Below are positions 8,160-16,361 of a stretch of 47,981 nucleotides of DNA, piece by piece. Source of the DNA: Pseudoponticoccus marisrubri (GTDB lineage Bacteria; Pseudomonadota; Alphaproteobacteria; Rhodobacterales; Rhodobacteraceae); contig NZ_LPXO01000021.1 of NCBI RefSeq assembly GCF_001482405.1, forward strand, positions 1-47,981, in the 5' to 3' direction. The number at the start of each line of letters is the position of its first letter. Position 1 is the stretch's first letter. A program made the translations under genes and the position numbers. Under the pieces are notes generated by a model. That model saw only the letters and a program-made list of their open reading frames with translations, searched no databases and was not told the DNA's origin.

Positions 8160-9176
8160 TTATTGCGTGTCGCGCCAGCCCCAGGCTGCGGCCCTGTCGA
8201 GGCAGTCGCGCCAGGTGGTGATCCCCGAACAGGTGTCGGCGGCGCGCAGCGAGGCGGCGGCGCTGGCATGGCCCATGCGCAGACGGTCCTGCGGCGGCCA
8301 GCCGCGCAGGTGGGCGAGGAAGTAGCCCGCGGCAAAGGCATCGCCCGCGCCATTGGCGCCCACCCGTTCGGCATCGGGGATGGCCACCGAGGGCGCGTGA
8401 TGCAGCGTGCCGTCGCGGTCGGCATAGACCGCGCCCGTGGGGAAATGCACCACGATTTCGGACATGGCGCCGCGGCCCAGTACCTCCTGCACGGCACGGG
8501 TGACCTCTTCCATGTCGGTGGTGCCGCCTTGCAGGGTGTCGCGCCCGGCCAGCGCGCCGATCTCGGCATCGTTGACCACCAGCGTGTCGAGATGGGGCAG
8601 GCAGGGCAGGACCAGCCGGCGGATCAATGAATCCTCGGCGGTGACCAGTTCCATGTTGGTGCGCAGGCCTGCCGCGCGGCCCCGGCGCAGCACCGTGACC
8701 CAGCCATTGGCGTCGCCCTCCCAGGGCGCGTCCATGCGGTCATGGATGCCGGGCAGACCGAGATGCAGCAGCCCGGCCCCGGTGGCGGAGAGGTCGAAAT
8801 GGTCGGGCGTCAGCAGCGGCGCCGTGCCGGGAAAGAAGATATGCGTGCGCCGGCCGCTGCGGGCCGAGAGATAGGCGTCGGTCATCGGCGTGCCGGCTTC
8901 CTCGCTGCGGCGCAGCCCGCGCCGGTCGATGCCATGCGCATCCGCCACGCCGAGCAGGAAATCGCCCCATTCGCCGGCCCCGATCAGGCCCTGCGTCTCG
9001 ACCGGGATCTCAGGGTCCAGCCGGCGCAGCGCCACGGCGAAGTTGCAGCCCGGCCCGCCGCCGGCGGGGGTCATGTCCTGCACGGTGGCCAGCATGTCCT
9101 CGTCCGGCCAGAGATCGACCGTGATGTTGCGGTCGACCACCCAGGTGCCCGCGGTCAGCACGCCCGCCCGGGTCAT
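8160..9176 (-). CDS. PfkB-family sugar kinase of the fructose locus
   Basis: This 338-residue ribokinase-fold protein has the PfkB N-terminal Gly-rich region PAGGGPGCNFAVALRRL (about 37-53) and the C-terminal signature VGANGAGDAFAAGY, with Asp279 as the catalytic base and GAGD forming the anion hole. It should phosphorylate a sugar with ATP in the cytoplasm. The start overlaps the stop of the aldolase-like gene in an ATGA, so the two are co-translated. In Sinorhizobium meliloti a PfkB kinase (FrcK) accompanies frcBCA; here the kinase is on the opposite strand behind the ROK regulator. The substrate, fructose or a relative, is inference. The final 20 residues are acidic/Trp-rich and unremarkable. 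Confidence 0.85.
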   Translation of the reverse strand: MTRAGVLTAGTWVVDRNITVDLWPDEDMLATVQDMTPAGGGPGCNFAVALRRLDPEIPVETQGLIGAGEWGDFLLGVADAHGIDRRGLRRSEEAGTPMTDAYLSARSGRRTHIFFPGTAPLLTPDHFDLSATGAGLLHLGLPGIHDRMDAPWEGDANGWVTVLRRGRAAGLRTNMELVTAEDSLIRRLVLPCLPHLDTLVVNDAEIGALAGRDTLQGGTTDMEEVTRAVQEVLGRGAMSEIVVHFPTGAVYADRDGTLHHAPSVAIPDAERVGANGAGDAFAAGYFLAHLRGWPPQDRLRMGHASAAASLRAADTCSGITTWRDCLDRAAAWGWRDTQ

Positions 9177-10150
9177 GGCGCGGCCGCGCGCAGCACCTCT
9201 TCGGTGAGCGCGAGATCGTCGTCGAGCGCACGGAACGGTGCCTTGCCCGCAGCCTGCAGGTCGGCATGGTAGGCGCGCACGCCCTCGGCCGAGGGCAGGC
9301 GCTCTTCCAGCACGCGGCGCATGGCGCCCAGCATCAGGACCGAATCCTCGGAGCGGTAGATCTTGCGCCCGAAGAGCGCGACGCGCGCGCCGTAGCGTTC
9401 GGCCTGGACCAGCAGTTCGAGGCAGTCGCGCGTGGTGCCGGCGCCGCCGCCGAGGATGCCGAAGACGAGGTTTTCGGGATCGTAGCCGGCGATCTCCTCG
9501 GTGGCGCGGGGTCCGTTATAGGCGGCCTTGAGGAAGAGCGGCCGGTCGCGCCGCGCCACGCCGGCCAGGCAGCGCACGATCATGTCATTGTTGTAGCTGG
9601 CGAAATCGCCGTTCACCACGACCGGGACCTGCGGATTGAAGATCTCGAGGAAATGCGCCATGCCCGCCGCGCCGGCCTCGTCGCGGAACTGTGCATAGGC
9701 CTCGAGCATGGCGTGGTCATGGGCGAGGTCGTTGTAGAAGGTGACCGAGAAGAGCCCCAGCCCGGCCACGTCGCGGGCGCGGTCCAGCCGCGCGGTGCGG
9801 AAGGGCAGGGCGCGCGCGCCGGGATAGGCGCCGCCGCGGGCCTGCCAGATATCGGTCGTGTCGTTCAGCCGCACCGCGGGGGTCACGTCGCTGCCGGCAA
9901 AGGCGTCGCGCTCGGCCATGACCTCGGCGCTGGAGACCGACATCAACAGGATGTCGGCCAGCCCCGAGGCGATCACCCTCTGCATGTCGTCGCGATAGGC
10001 CGACAGCGGTTTCATCCGCCCGTCCGCCCCCGCGCCGGGCGTGGCGCAGCCGAAGGCCATGTCGCCATCCTTGGCATCGGCGATGATGAAATCGGATGGC
10101 GTGTAGCGCCCGGCGCGGATGCGGGCCAGCTTGTCGTCCAGTCGTGTCAT
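9173..10150 (-). CDS. Class-I-aldolase-like TIM-barrel protein of unknown substrate
   Basis: The 325-residue protein has no certain name. It starts IIADAKDGDM, reminiscent of DhnA/LsrF-type class I aldolases. Lys208 in FLKAAYNGP is positioned like a Schiff-base lysine, and GILGGGAGTT (231-240) followed by GARVALFGRKI (254-264) resembles the phosphate-binding GG and GRNI loops of that superfamily. A phosphorylated-sugar aldolase is therefore plausible, working on the product of the coupled PfkB kinase. The ATG has GGGAGGA six bases upstream, and its stop overlaps the kinase start. It follows the ROK regulator by 31 nt and probably shares its transcript. Confidence 0.7.
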   Translation of the reverse strand: MTRLDDKLARIRAGRYTPSDFIIADAKDGDMAFGCATPGAGADGRMKPLSAYRDDMQRVIASGLADILLMSVSSAEVMAERDAFAGSDVTPAVRLNDTTDIWQARGGAYPGARALPFRTARLDRARDVAGLGLFSVTFYNDLAHDHAMLEAYAQFRDEAGAAGMAHFLEIFNPQVPVVVNGDFASYNNDMIVRCLAGVARRDRPLFLKAAYNGPRATEEIAGYDPENLVFGILGGGAGTTRDCLELLVQAERYGARVALFGRKIYRSEDSVLMLGAMRRVLEERLPSAEGVRAYHADLQAAGKAPFRALDDDLALTEEVLRAAAP

Positions 10151-10181
10151 GCGCGTCCTCCCTCTGCCGGGCGCCCCCGGC

Positions 10182-11360
10182 TCAGCCGATCATGTAGCGG
10201 GCGGTGAGCGGCAGGCTGGCCGCCCCCAGCGCGCGCGCATCCGGACCGGCACCGCCCGCGACGATCACCGGCTCCATCAACCCCGACAGGTTCTGGCGGG
10301 ACAGCGCGTCGCGCGTGGCCGCGATCAGCCGGTCTAGCACGGGGCGCGGCAGCCAGCCATCGAGGCGCACCGCCGGGAAATCGAACACCGCGCAGGCCGA
10401 GACGATGGCATGGGCCAGCCCGTCCGCGGCCATGGTGATCCAGTCCTGCAGGATGGCGGGATCGACCGGCCAGTCTTGCGGCGCGCGCCAGAGATAATCG
10501 GTCTCGCCCCCCGCGGCCTTCAACCGGGCCTCGAGCACCGACAGGCTGGTGCGTTCGAGCAGTTGGCAGATGCCGCCCTTGCCGTCGGGCACGGGCAGGG
10601 GCCCCAGCGCGCCGGCATTGCCGTGGCCGGTCACGAGGCTGCCATTCATCACCACCCCGCCGCCGATGAAATAGCCCAGGTAGAAATAGAGGAAGTCGCG
10701 CGGCCCGTCCTGCGGGCCGAACAGCACCTCGGCGCCGCAGGCGGCCGAGGCGTCGTTCTGAAGGTAGACCGGCATGTCGAAATGCCGGCTCAGGTCCTGC
10801 TGCAGGTCCACGGCGCGCCAGGACATCATGTCCTCGGGCGGGACCTTCAGATGCTCGGCCCAGTTCCACAGGAAGAAGGGCATGGCCACGCCCAGCCCCG
10901 CCATCCGGTCGCGCCGGTCGGCGGGCACCTGCTCCAGCAGGCCGGTCAGGCGCTGGGTGACGAAATCCAGCACGCCGTCGGGGGTGGGGAAGTCATGGGT
11001 GCGCAGCTGGCGGTGCAGGATGGTGCCCACGAAATCCATCAGCACCATCTCGACGCTGCGCCGGCCCACCTTGATCCCGGCGAAATAGGCGCCGTCCGGG
11101 GCCAGCCGCATGGGGACCGAGGGCTGGCCCACGCGCCCGCGTACCGGCTCGCCGCGCAAGAGCAGCCCCTCCTGTTCCAGCGCGCGCATGATGACCGACA
11201 CGGTCTGCACCGACAGGCCCGTGGCGCGGGCCAGCTCGGACTTGGCCATGGGGCCGTGCACGCGCAGCATGGTCAGCACCAGCTTTTCGTTGCGCGCGCG
11301 CATGCCGCTCTGGTTGGTCCCGCGTGCCAGAAGCCCGGCGCTGGCCTGAGTGCTTTCCAC
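10182..11360 (-). CDS. frcR: ROK-family transcriptional regulator of the frc genes
   Basis: The 392-residue protein has an N-terminal winged helix-turn-helix (GPMAKSELARATGLSVQTVSVIMRALEQEGLL, about residues 36-67) followed by a ROK domain with AGIKVGRRSVEMVLMDFVG and the LGYFIGGGVVMNG segment. It lacks the full zinc-Cys pattern of ROK kinases, as expected of a regulator. The start is GTG at 11360 with GGGAGGA seven bases upstream. It is divergent from frcB across 175 bp holding an inverted repeat. ROK repressors are usually relieved by sugar or sugar phosphate. The frcR name rests on synteny with the Sinorhizobium frc cluster. Confidence 0.87.
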   Translation of the reverse strand: MESTQASAGLLARGTNQSGMRARNEKLVLTMLRVHGPMAKSELARATGLSVQTVSVIMRALEQEGLLLRGEPVRGRVGQPSVPMRLAPDGAYFAGIKVGRRSVEMVLMDFVGTILHRQLRTHDFPTPDGVLDFVTQRLTGLLEQVPADRRDRMAGLGVAMPFFLWNWAEHLKVPPEDMMSWRAVDLQQDLSRHFDMPVYLQNDASAACGAEVLFGPQDGPRDFLYFYLGYFIGGGVVMNGSLVTGHGNAGALGPLPVPDGKGGICQLLERTSLSVLEARLKAAGGETDYLWRAPQDWPVDPAILQDWITMAADGLAHAIVSACAVFDFPAVRLDGWLPRPVLDRLIAATRDALSRQNLSGLMEPVIVAGGAGPDARALGAASLPLTARYMIG

Positions 11361-11404
11361 GACATGTCCTCCCGCGGTCGAGAATGGAGAGGGGCCGGGA
11401 TCGA

Positions 11405-11438
11405 GTCAATAATAATTAAGAGTGAATGATTTATTGAC
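11405..11438. promoter_or_regulatory. Inverted repeat in the frcR-frcB divergent promoter
   Basis: GTCAATAA (11405-11412) and TTATTGAC (11431-11438) are perfect inverted arms with an 18 nt spacer, in an AT-rich patch within GC-rich DNA. The right arm overlaps a TTGACA that could be the -35 of the frcB promoter, although no good -10 follows. Binding here would control both directions, fitting the ROK regulator. Confidence 0.6.
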
Positions 11439-11535
11439 AGCGCCTGCGAATCCGGTTTCTCCTGAGTGCGAGGGAGGCCGGTTGTCGGAGGAGGCGGCCG
11501 GTGGCCCCAACAAGGAATCCTAGGGAGGACCAACC

Positions 11536-12576
11536 GTGACCAAACTCACCAAGACGTTTGCGCTGGGCGCATCCGCGCTGGCCTTTGCCGCGCTGGCCGG
11601 GACCGCGCAGGCGGGCAGCCATTCGATGGATGTCAGCGCCTGCCTGATCACCAAGACCGACACCAACCCGTTCTTCGTCAAGATGCGCGAGGGCGCGACC
11701 GCCAAGGCCGAGGAGCTGGGCATCGAGCTGAACAGCTATGCCGGCAAGGTGGATGGCGACCACGAGACGCAGGTCAACGCCATCGAGACCTGCATTGCCA
11801 ATGGCGCCAACGGCATCCTGCTGACCGCCTCGGACACCTCGTCCATCGTGCCCGCGGTCGAGCAGGCGCGCGAGGCCGGGCTGCTGGTGATCGCGCTGGA
11901 CACGCCGCTGAACCCGATCGACGCGGCCGACATGACCTTCGCCACCGACAACTTCAAGGCGGGCGAGCTGATCGGCGAATGGGCCGCGGCAACGCTGGGC
12001 GACGAGGCCGAGAATGCCCGGATCGCCATGCTGGACCTGGCCATCAGCCAGCCCACCGTGGGCGTGCTGCGCGATCAGGGCTTCATGACCGGCTTCGGCA
12101 TCGACATCAAGGATCCCAACCAGTGGGGCGACGAGGACGATCCGCGCATCGTCGGCCATGACGTGACCGCCGGCAACGAGGAGGGCGGCCGCAAGGCGAT
12201 GGAGAGCCTGCTGGCCAAGGACCCGATGATCAACGTGGTCTACACGATCAACGAACCCGCCGCGGCCGGCGCCTACGAGGCACTGCGCGATATCGGTCGC
12301 GCCGATGACGTGCTGATCGTGTCGGTCGATGGCGGCTGCCCCGGCGTGCAGAACGTGGCCGAGGGCGTGATCGGTGCCACCTCGCAGCAATACCCGCTGC
12401 TGATGGCCTCGCTGGGTGTCGAGGCAATCGCGGCCTGGGCCAAGGATGGCACCAAGCCCGAGGCGACCGAGGGCAAGGATTTCTTCGACACCGGCGTCGC
12501 GCTGGTGACCGACGCGCCGGCCGAGGGCGTCGAGTCGATCGGGGTCGAGGAAGGCCTGGAGAAGTGCTGGGGCTGA
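11536..12576 (+). CDS. frcB: Fructose-type ABC transporter substrate-binding protein FrcB
   Basis: This 346-residue Peripla_BP_4 protein has a signal peptide with the cleavage region ALAGTAQA near residue 26. The mature part begins with [21 protein letters not shown] and carries [24 protein letters not shown] in pieces, TNDNF-like FATDNFKAG, and GCPGVQNV; these match the FrcB group for fructose more closely than RbsB or XylF. It delivers sugar to FrcC/FrcA. GGGAGGACC precedes the ATG. Two GC-rich hairpins follow the stop before frcC, which would favour excess binding protein. Specificity (fructose, ribose or mannose) cannot be settled from sequence. Confidence 0.88.
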   Translation: MTKLTKTFALGASALAFAALAGTAQAGSHSMDVSACLITKTDTNPFFVKMREGATAKAEELGIELNSYAGKVDGDHETQVNAIETCIANGANGILLTASDTSSIVPAVEQAREAGLLVIALDTPLNPIDAADMTFATDNFKAGELIGEWAAATLGDEAENARIAMLDLAISQPTVGVLRDQGFMTGFGIDIKDPNQWGDEDDPRIVGHDVTAGNEEGGRKAMESLLAKDPMINVVYTINEPAAAGAYEALRDIGRADDVLIVSVDGGCPGVQNVAEGVIGATSQQYPLLMASLGVEAIAAWAKDGTKPEATEGKDFFDTGVALVTDAPAEGVESIGVEEGLEKCWG

Positions 12577-12597
12577 GGCGCCGGGGGATCTGCGCGC

Positions 12598-12657
12598 GAC
12601 CTGCGTGCAGGTCCCGTGCCTGAGCCTGTGGCGGGGGCCCCGCGCCGGCCCCCGCCA
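12598..12657 (+). terminator. Tandem hairpins between frcB and frcC
   Basis: The first dyad is GACCTGC/GCAGGTC (12598-12613). The second is a strong 11 bp stem TGGCGGGGGCC (12629-12639) with GGCCCCCGCCA (12647-12657) and a 7 nt loop. Neither has a U-tract. They probably protect the frcB mRNA 3' end or partly terminate transcription within the operon. Confidence 0.55.
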
Positions 12658-12831
12658 TGACACATGGGCGACAGCCGCGCGGCGGCCCGCCGACCCGGCA
12701 GGCGCGTTTTCCTGCGCCATCGCTTGACAGCATGTTCAGGCCGGGGGCGCAGAGGCCCGGGATCGGCGCCGCGCCCGGCCCGCAGCGACCCCGTGACGGG
12801 GCGCCGCGACTGACGCGAACGGGAGGGGTTC

Positions 12832-13902
12832 ATGCCCAATTCGGACAATTACGAAGCCGCCGCCAGCGGCGCATCCACCGAGGTCGCATCCTTTGCCGAT
12901 GACGAGGGCAAGGGCCTCGTCGGGCGGTTGCACCACACCTTGCATGTGAACCCGGCGCTGGTGCCGCTGATCGTGCTGCTTGCCGCCATCCTCGTCTTCG
13001 GGCTTGTGCTGGGCTCGCGTTTCTTCTCGCCCTTCGCCATGACGCTGATCCTGCAGCAGGTGCAGATCGTGGGCGTGCTGGCGGCGGCACAGGCGCTGAT
13101 CATTCTCACCGCGGGCATCGACCTGTCGGTCGGCGCGCTGGCAGTGCTGTGCTCGGTCATCATGGGCCAGTTCACCTTCCGCTACGGCATCCCGCCGGCC
13201 ATCGCCGTGGCCTGCGGCCTCGCCATCGGCACCGCGGTTGGGGCGGTGAACGGCTGGCTGGTCAGCCGCATCAAGCTGCCGCCCTTCATCGTGACGCTGG
13301 GCATGTGGCAGATCGTGCTGGCGGCCAACTACCTGTATTCGCAGAACGAGACGATCCGCAGCCAGGACATCGAGGAGCAGGCCGCCTTCCTGCAATTCCT
13401 CGGCACCAAGTTCGAGATCGGCGGCGCGATCTTCACGCTGGGCGTGGTGCTGATGATCGTGCTGATCTTCGGGCTGGCCTACGCGCTGCGCTCCACCGCG
13501 TGGGGGCGGCATGTCTATGCCGTGGGCGACGACCCGGAGGCGGCCGAGCTGGCCGGGGTCGACCGCCACAGGACGCTGATGTCGGTCTACATGCTGGTGG
13601 GCTTCATCTGCGGGCTGGCGGGCTGGGTCATGATCGGCCGGTTCGGCTCGGTCTCGCCCTCGGCCACGACCGGCGTGATCGGCAACATCCAGTCCATCAC
13701 CGCCGTGGTGATCGGGGGGATCTCGCTCTTCGGCGGACGCGGCTCGATCATGGGCGCCTTCTTCGGCGCGCTGATCGTGGGCGTTTTCGAGCTGGGCCTG
13801 CGCATGGGCGGGGCCAACCCGCAATGGACCTACCTGCTGATCGGCACGCTGATCATCGCCGCCGTCACCGTGGATCAGTGGATCCGCAAGGTCACCGCGT
13901 GA
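12832..13902 (+). CDS. frcC: Fructose-type ABC transporter permease FrcC
   Basis: The 356-residue protein belongs to the BPD_transp_2 family. It has a 35-residue cytoplasmic N-terminus, then about eight to ten hydrophobic segments. Landmarks are LTAGIDLSVGALAVLCSVI, NGWLVSRIKLPPFIVTLGMW and VVIGGISLFGGRGSIMGAFFGAL, the EAA-like contact region for the ATPase. The start has GGGAGGGG a few bases before the ATG. It is separated from frcB by 255 bp containing hairpins and from frcA by 20 bp. Its length and order match the Sinorhizobium FrcC. Confidence 0.9.
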   Translation: MPNSDNYEAAASGASTEVASFADDEGKGLVGRLHHTLHVNPALVPLIVLLAAILVFGLVLGSRFFSPFAMTLILQQVQIVGVLAAAQALIILTAGIDLSVGALAVLCSVIMGQFTFRYGIPPAIAVACGLAIGTAVGAVNGWLVSRIKLPPFIVTLGMWQIVLAANYLYSQNETIRSQDIEEQAAFLQFLGTKFEIGGAIFTLGVVLMIVLIFGLAYALRSTAWGRHVYAVGDDPEAAELAGVDRHRTLMSVYMLVGFICGLAGWVMIGRFGSVSPSATTGVIGNIQSITAVVIGGISLFGGRGSIMGAFFGALIVGVFELGLRMGGANPQWTYLLIGTLIIAAVTVDQWIRKVTA

Positions 13903-13922
13903 GTGCGAGGGAGGAGAGACAG

Positions 13923-14696
13923 ATGCAACCCATTCTCAAGGGCACCGGCCTCGTCAAGCGCTACGGCAAGGTCACCGCGCTGGACAATTGCGACTTCGAG
14001 CTGATGCCGGGCGAGATCCTGGCCGTGATCGGCGACAACGGCGCCGGCAAGTCGACCCTGATCAAGGCGGTCTCGGGCGCGGTCGTGCCCGATGCCGGCA
14101 CGGTCGAGCTCGAAGGCAAGCCGGTCCATTTCCAGAGCCCGATCGACGCGCGCGCCGCGGGGATCGAGACGGTCTACCAGACCCTCGCCATGAGCCCGGC
14201 GCTGTCCATCGCCGACAACATGTTCATGGGGCGCGAGATCCGGCAGCAGGGGCTGATGGGCCAGCTCTTCCGCCGGCTGGACAAGGCCGAGATGCAGCGC
14301 ATCGCGCGCGAGAAGCTGAACGACCTTGGCCTGATGACGATCCAGAACATCAACCAGGCGGTCGAGACGCTGTCGGGCGGCCAGCGCCAGGGCGTGGCGG
14401 TGGCGCGCGCCGCGGCCTTCGGCTCCAAGGTGATCATCCTCGACGAGCCCACCGCGGCGCTGGGGGTCAAGGAAAGCCGCAAGGTGCTGGAGCTGATCCT
14501 CGACGTGCGCTCGCGCGGGATCCCGATCATCCTGATCAGCCACAACATGCCGCATGTGTTCGAACTGGCCGACCGCATCCACGTGCACCGGCTGGGCAAG
14601 CGGCTCTGCGTGATCGACCCCAAGGACTATACCATGGCCGACGCGGTGGCCTTCATGACCGGCGCCAAGGAGCCCACCGCCGCCGAGGCGGCCTGA
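13923..14696 (+). CDS. frcA: Fructose-type ABC transporter ATP-binding protein FrcA
   Basis: This is a 257-residue single-domain ABC ATPase, unlike the double-domain RbsA or XylG. Walker A is GDNGAGKST (about 38-46), the signature is LSGGQRQGVAVARA, Walker B is KVIILDEPTAALG, and the switch His lies in LISHN. The tail KDYTMADAVAFMTGAKEP is nearly diagnostic of FrcA-like proteins. The start is backed by GGAGGAGAG. It ends the frc operon and is followed by a perfect 11 bp hairpin about 95 nt downstream. Confidence 0.9.
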   Translation: MQPILKGTGLVKRYGKVTALDNCDFELMPGEILAVIGDNGAGKSTLIKAVSGAVVPDAGTVELEGKPVHFQSPIDARAAGIETVYQTLAMSPALSIADNMFMGREIRQQGLMGQLFRRLDKAEMQRIAREKLNDLGLMTIQNINQAVETLSGGQRQGVAVARAAAFGSKVIILDEPTAALGVKESRKVLELILDVRSRGIPIILISHNMPHVFELADRIHVHRLGKRLCVIDPKDYTMADAVAFMTGAKEPTAAEAA

Positions 14697-14789
14697 GCAC
14701 GGGCTGAGGGCACGGGGGCGCTGTCCCCGGCCCCTGCCAGACCTCGTGACGCCCAAAGGCCTGACCGGGATCGGCTGTCAGAAAACCGG

Positions 14790-14815
14790 CGCCTTCGCAC
14801 GAGAGTGCGAAGGCG
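14790..14815 (+). terminator. Hairpin downstream of frcA
   Basis: CGCCTTCGCAC (14790-14800) pairs perfectly with GTGCGAAGGCG (14805-14815) around GAGA. There is no U-run after it, so termination would be inefficient or factor-assisted. It also marks where the base composition changes toward the AT-richer gene that follows. Confidence 0.45.
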
Positions 14816-14941
14816 GTGTCGTGTCGAATATCGGGAGTGCGGACACAGCGAGCTTTCGCTGCGGCTGCGCCAATGTCTGTTTTGGCAACCGGTGCGCCAA
14901 GGCTCCAACTCTCTCAGAGTGAGGCCTTCAGACCCAAAAAA

Positions 14942-15664
14942 CTAAACTCCATCAGCTAACCGTGCACCGATGTCTTGCCAATATGCTATCTTTTGCCCTG
15001 CGCCCTTTATCTGTGCTGTCGGGTGCAAAGTGCAGAAGTAAGAGGTGCCCCCCGCCTTGGCAAAGGCTAACCCATTTTGCTGCTCAAAGCTCACGCCTAC
15101 GATGTCTTGCCAATGAGCCAGATACTTTTTGCTGTAAAATACGACATTGCGGGGCTTGTGCTCATCTATCGCACATTTGATCTTCGCTTTGCGAATTGGT
15201 AGCATTGCCTCGCTATAGGTAGCCCGATCGACTAACACCGGATCGCTAGAGTATTGGTCGTAGTGCCACACTCTTGTGCTTGGTGAAGGGAGAGGCAACA
15301 ATTCAAGCCCGCACGTCTTGGATCCGTGGCGCAACCAGCGTTCACCCTGCATAGTTTTTGATGCAGCGCTGTCATGCGGTTTTCCTTCAGAACAAAGCTG
15401 AGCCCGCATCAGCCAATCCCATGTTCTTTGCGCGGCGCGCACGGGAGGGGTGAACAAATGATCAGCTCCAATTGCGATATGGTACTCCGCGCAGTCCTCA
15501 AGGGTACAGTTTCCACGTTTTACCCACGTGCTGATGCGTGTCTCAACATCTTTCAGACTATCGCCACCACCTTCTTCCATTCCAATGAACCAAGTGTCGG
15601 CATCGAAATCGCCGTAACCCAAGAATGAATTCATGAAATTTTTTAATATTTCTCTATTGAGCAT
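14942..15664 (-). CDS. AT-richer orphan gene, possible uracil-DNA-glycosylase-like fold
   Basis: The 240-residue protein is not recognised as a named family. WFIGMEEGGG near residue 26 and YFCTLHPTAQ near the C-terminus occupy the positions of motif 1 (G-E/Q-x-P region) and motif 2 (H-P-S/T) of uracil-DNA glycosylases, with VVFYSKKYLAHW between as a possible central strand; this is a weak inference. GGGGGA five bases before the ATG at 15664 favours that start over the ATG 12 codons upstream. Base and codon use are clearly AT-richer than every neighbour, with no operon partner, suggesting recent acquisition. Confidence 0.6.
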   Translation of the reverse strand: MLNREILKNFMNSFLGYGDFDADTWFIGMEEGGGDSLKDVETRISTWVKRGNCTLEDCAEYHIAIGADHLFTPPVRAAQRTWDWLMRAQLCSEGKPHDSAASKTMQGERWLRHGSKTCGLELLPLPSPSTRVWHYDQYSSDPVLVDRATYSEAMLPIRKAKIKCAIDEHKPRNVVFYSKKYLAHWQDIVGVSFEQQNGLAFAKAGGTSYFCTLHPTAQIKGAGQKIAYWQDIGARLADGV

Positions 15665-15893
15665 TTGTCCCCCATCAGTAGCGTGACACAAGCAACACAT
15701 GAATCTGTTTAGCTAAAGCCACGACCGCTCCTAATAGCTCAAAGCTGACATTCAAGCATCGCGCAGCATTCTGCACTTTGGGCTCGAAGCCGACATCGAC
15801 CGCCGATCGCCCCCGCAGGTGGGAAGCGATCAGCGGCATGTCCTGTGGGGGGCGAAGGACGTCCCCGGTCTACGGCCCGACACGGGGTCCGCC

Positions 15894-16361
15894 TCAGGCG
15901 GGCACCCCGTCGAAGGCCATCACCTTGTTGCCATAGGCGGTCTCGCCCGTGACCTCGCGGCCGAACCAGTCGGGCGGAATGAAGGCCTTGGCCGCGGCCG
16001 CGTCGTCGAACTCCACCTCGACAAGGCGGAAGGGCGCGTGGCGCCCGGCGAAGAGGTCCAGCTCGAACACGGTGCCGCAGGGCAGCCGCCCCTCGTGTCG
16101 GGTCTTCTCGATGCGCTGGCCCTCGGTGGCGGGCCAGAAGGTCTCGAACAGGGCGGCGTCGATCTCGCTCTCGCGCTCGCTGCGCAACAGCCCCGATCCG
16201 CCCTTGAGCGTCAGGTAGAAGCGCGCGCCCTTCTGGCGCAGCCGCATCTCGACCGAGTCGCCGGGACGCGTCAGGTAGCCCTGCCGGATCTCGCGCGCCT
16301 CGGTGGTGTCCAGATCGGGCAGGGCGGTCACCAGGAACTTGCGTTCGATCTCGACACTCAT
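15894..16361 (-). CDS. CYTH-domain (triphosphate tunnel) protein
   Basis: This 155-residue stand-alone CYTH protein opens with EIERKF (Glu4, Glu6, Lys8), the ExExK metal/phosphate motif. Later strands carry the alternating charged residues of the tunnel (VEMRLRQKGARFYLTLK, then RIEKTRHE, FELDLF and LVEVEFDD). The family hydrolyses inorganic triphosphate or related polyphosphates, or makes cyclic AMP in class IV cyclases; bacterial members of this size are usually triphosphatases. The ATG overlaps the ParA-like gene's stop (ATGA), so an upstream in-frame start was rejected. It is the last gene of the CHAD-ParA-CYTH operon. Confidence 0.88.
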   Translation of the reverse strand: MSVEIERKFLVTALPDLDTTEAREIRQGYLTRPGDSVEMRLRQKGARFYLTLKGGSGLLRSERESEIDAALFETFWPATEGQRIEKTRHEGRLPCGTVFELDLFAGRHAPFRLVEVEFDDAAAAKAFIPPDWFGREVTGETAYGNKVMAFDGVPA

